Below, one piece after another: positions 5,183-5,284 of a DNA stretch of 5,284 bases. The stretch is from positions 1-5,284 of the forward strand of contig JAFSQZ010000225.1 in NCBI GenBank assembly GCA_017446355.1, written 5' to 3'. The position numbers and the translations under genes are program-made. The notes beneath the pieces were generated by a model. The model made no database searches. It was not told the DNA's origin and saw only the letters and a list, made by a program, of their open reading frames with translations. The stretch comes from Neisseriaceae bacterium. GTDB taxonomy: Bacteria; Pseudomonadota; Gammaproteobacteria; Burkholderiales; Neisseriaceae. The stretch's first letter is position 1. The number at the start of each line of letters is the position of its first letter.

Positions 5183-5284
5183 ATCACTCCCAAGTGAAAA
5201 CAAAATTTCTGCGAAACTCAAAAGTCCGTTAAACCAGTACTACAAAATAAGTTGATTGAACTATTTTTGTTGCTGTTATTTTAG

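Overview
The window reads as an ordinary chromosomal stretch of a low-GC, naturally competent member of the Neisseriaceae. Three things point there. First, a perfect copy of a DNA uptake sequence (DUS) dialect known from the Simonsiella/Kingella side of the family lies between genes at 1462-1476, and several near-copies are scattered elsewhere. Second, the pantothenate gene coaBC and the periplasmic DNA ligase gene ligE are of the type found in this family. Third, the three tRNAs are of typical betaproteobacterial form. The genus is an inference (Simonsiella, Alysiella or Kingella-like).

Layout. 1-1140: a monocistronic unit with its own promoter (partly inside a perfect 12-bp palindrome), a SLAC1/TehA-type (TDT) membrane transporter on +, and a strong intrinsic terminator. 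1177-1291: promoter and tRNA-Arg(CCG) on +. 1292-1712: about 420 bases with no convincing gene, holding the perfect DUS. 1713-2134: a small DUF4156-like lipoprotein gene on +. Its ribosome binding site and ATG are in place, but one base appears to be missing directly after the start codon, so signal peptide and mature protein are out of frame with the ATG. 2184-2359: a roughly 176-bp near-palindromic element with 20-bp terminal inverted repeats (19/20 matching) and TA at both ends, which looks like a MITE. 2434-2597: tRNA-Phe(GAA) on -, with clear promoter and terminator. 2742-3932: coaBC (+), coenzyme A synthesis. 4054-4851: ligE (+), an exported minimal ATP-dependent DNA ligase. 4865-5037: tRNA-Ser(GGA) on + with its own promoter and a strong terminator. 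5038-5284: AT-rich DNA with short repeats and no gene.

The genes do not form a pathway. Each protein gene and each tRNA appears to be its own transcription unit. The biological thread that links several observations is DNA uptake: DUS and DUS-like words occur in and around the genes, and LigE acts on DNA outside the cytoplasm. No new multi-gene system is visible. The points most worth a second look are the frameshifted lipoprotein start, the MITE-like element, and the DUS that carries two dialects on opposite strands.
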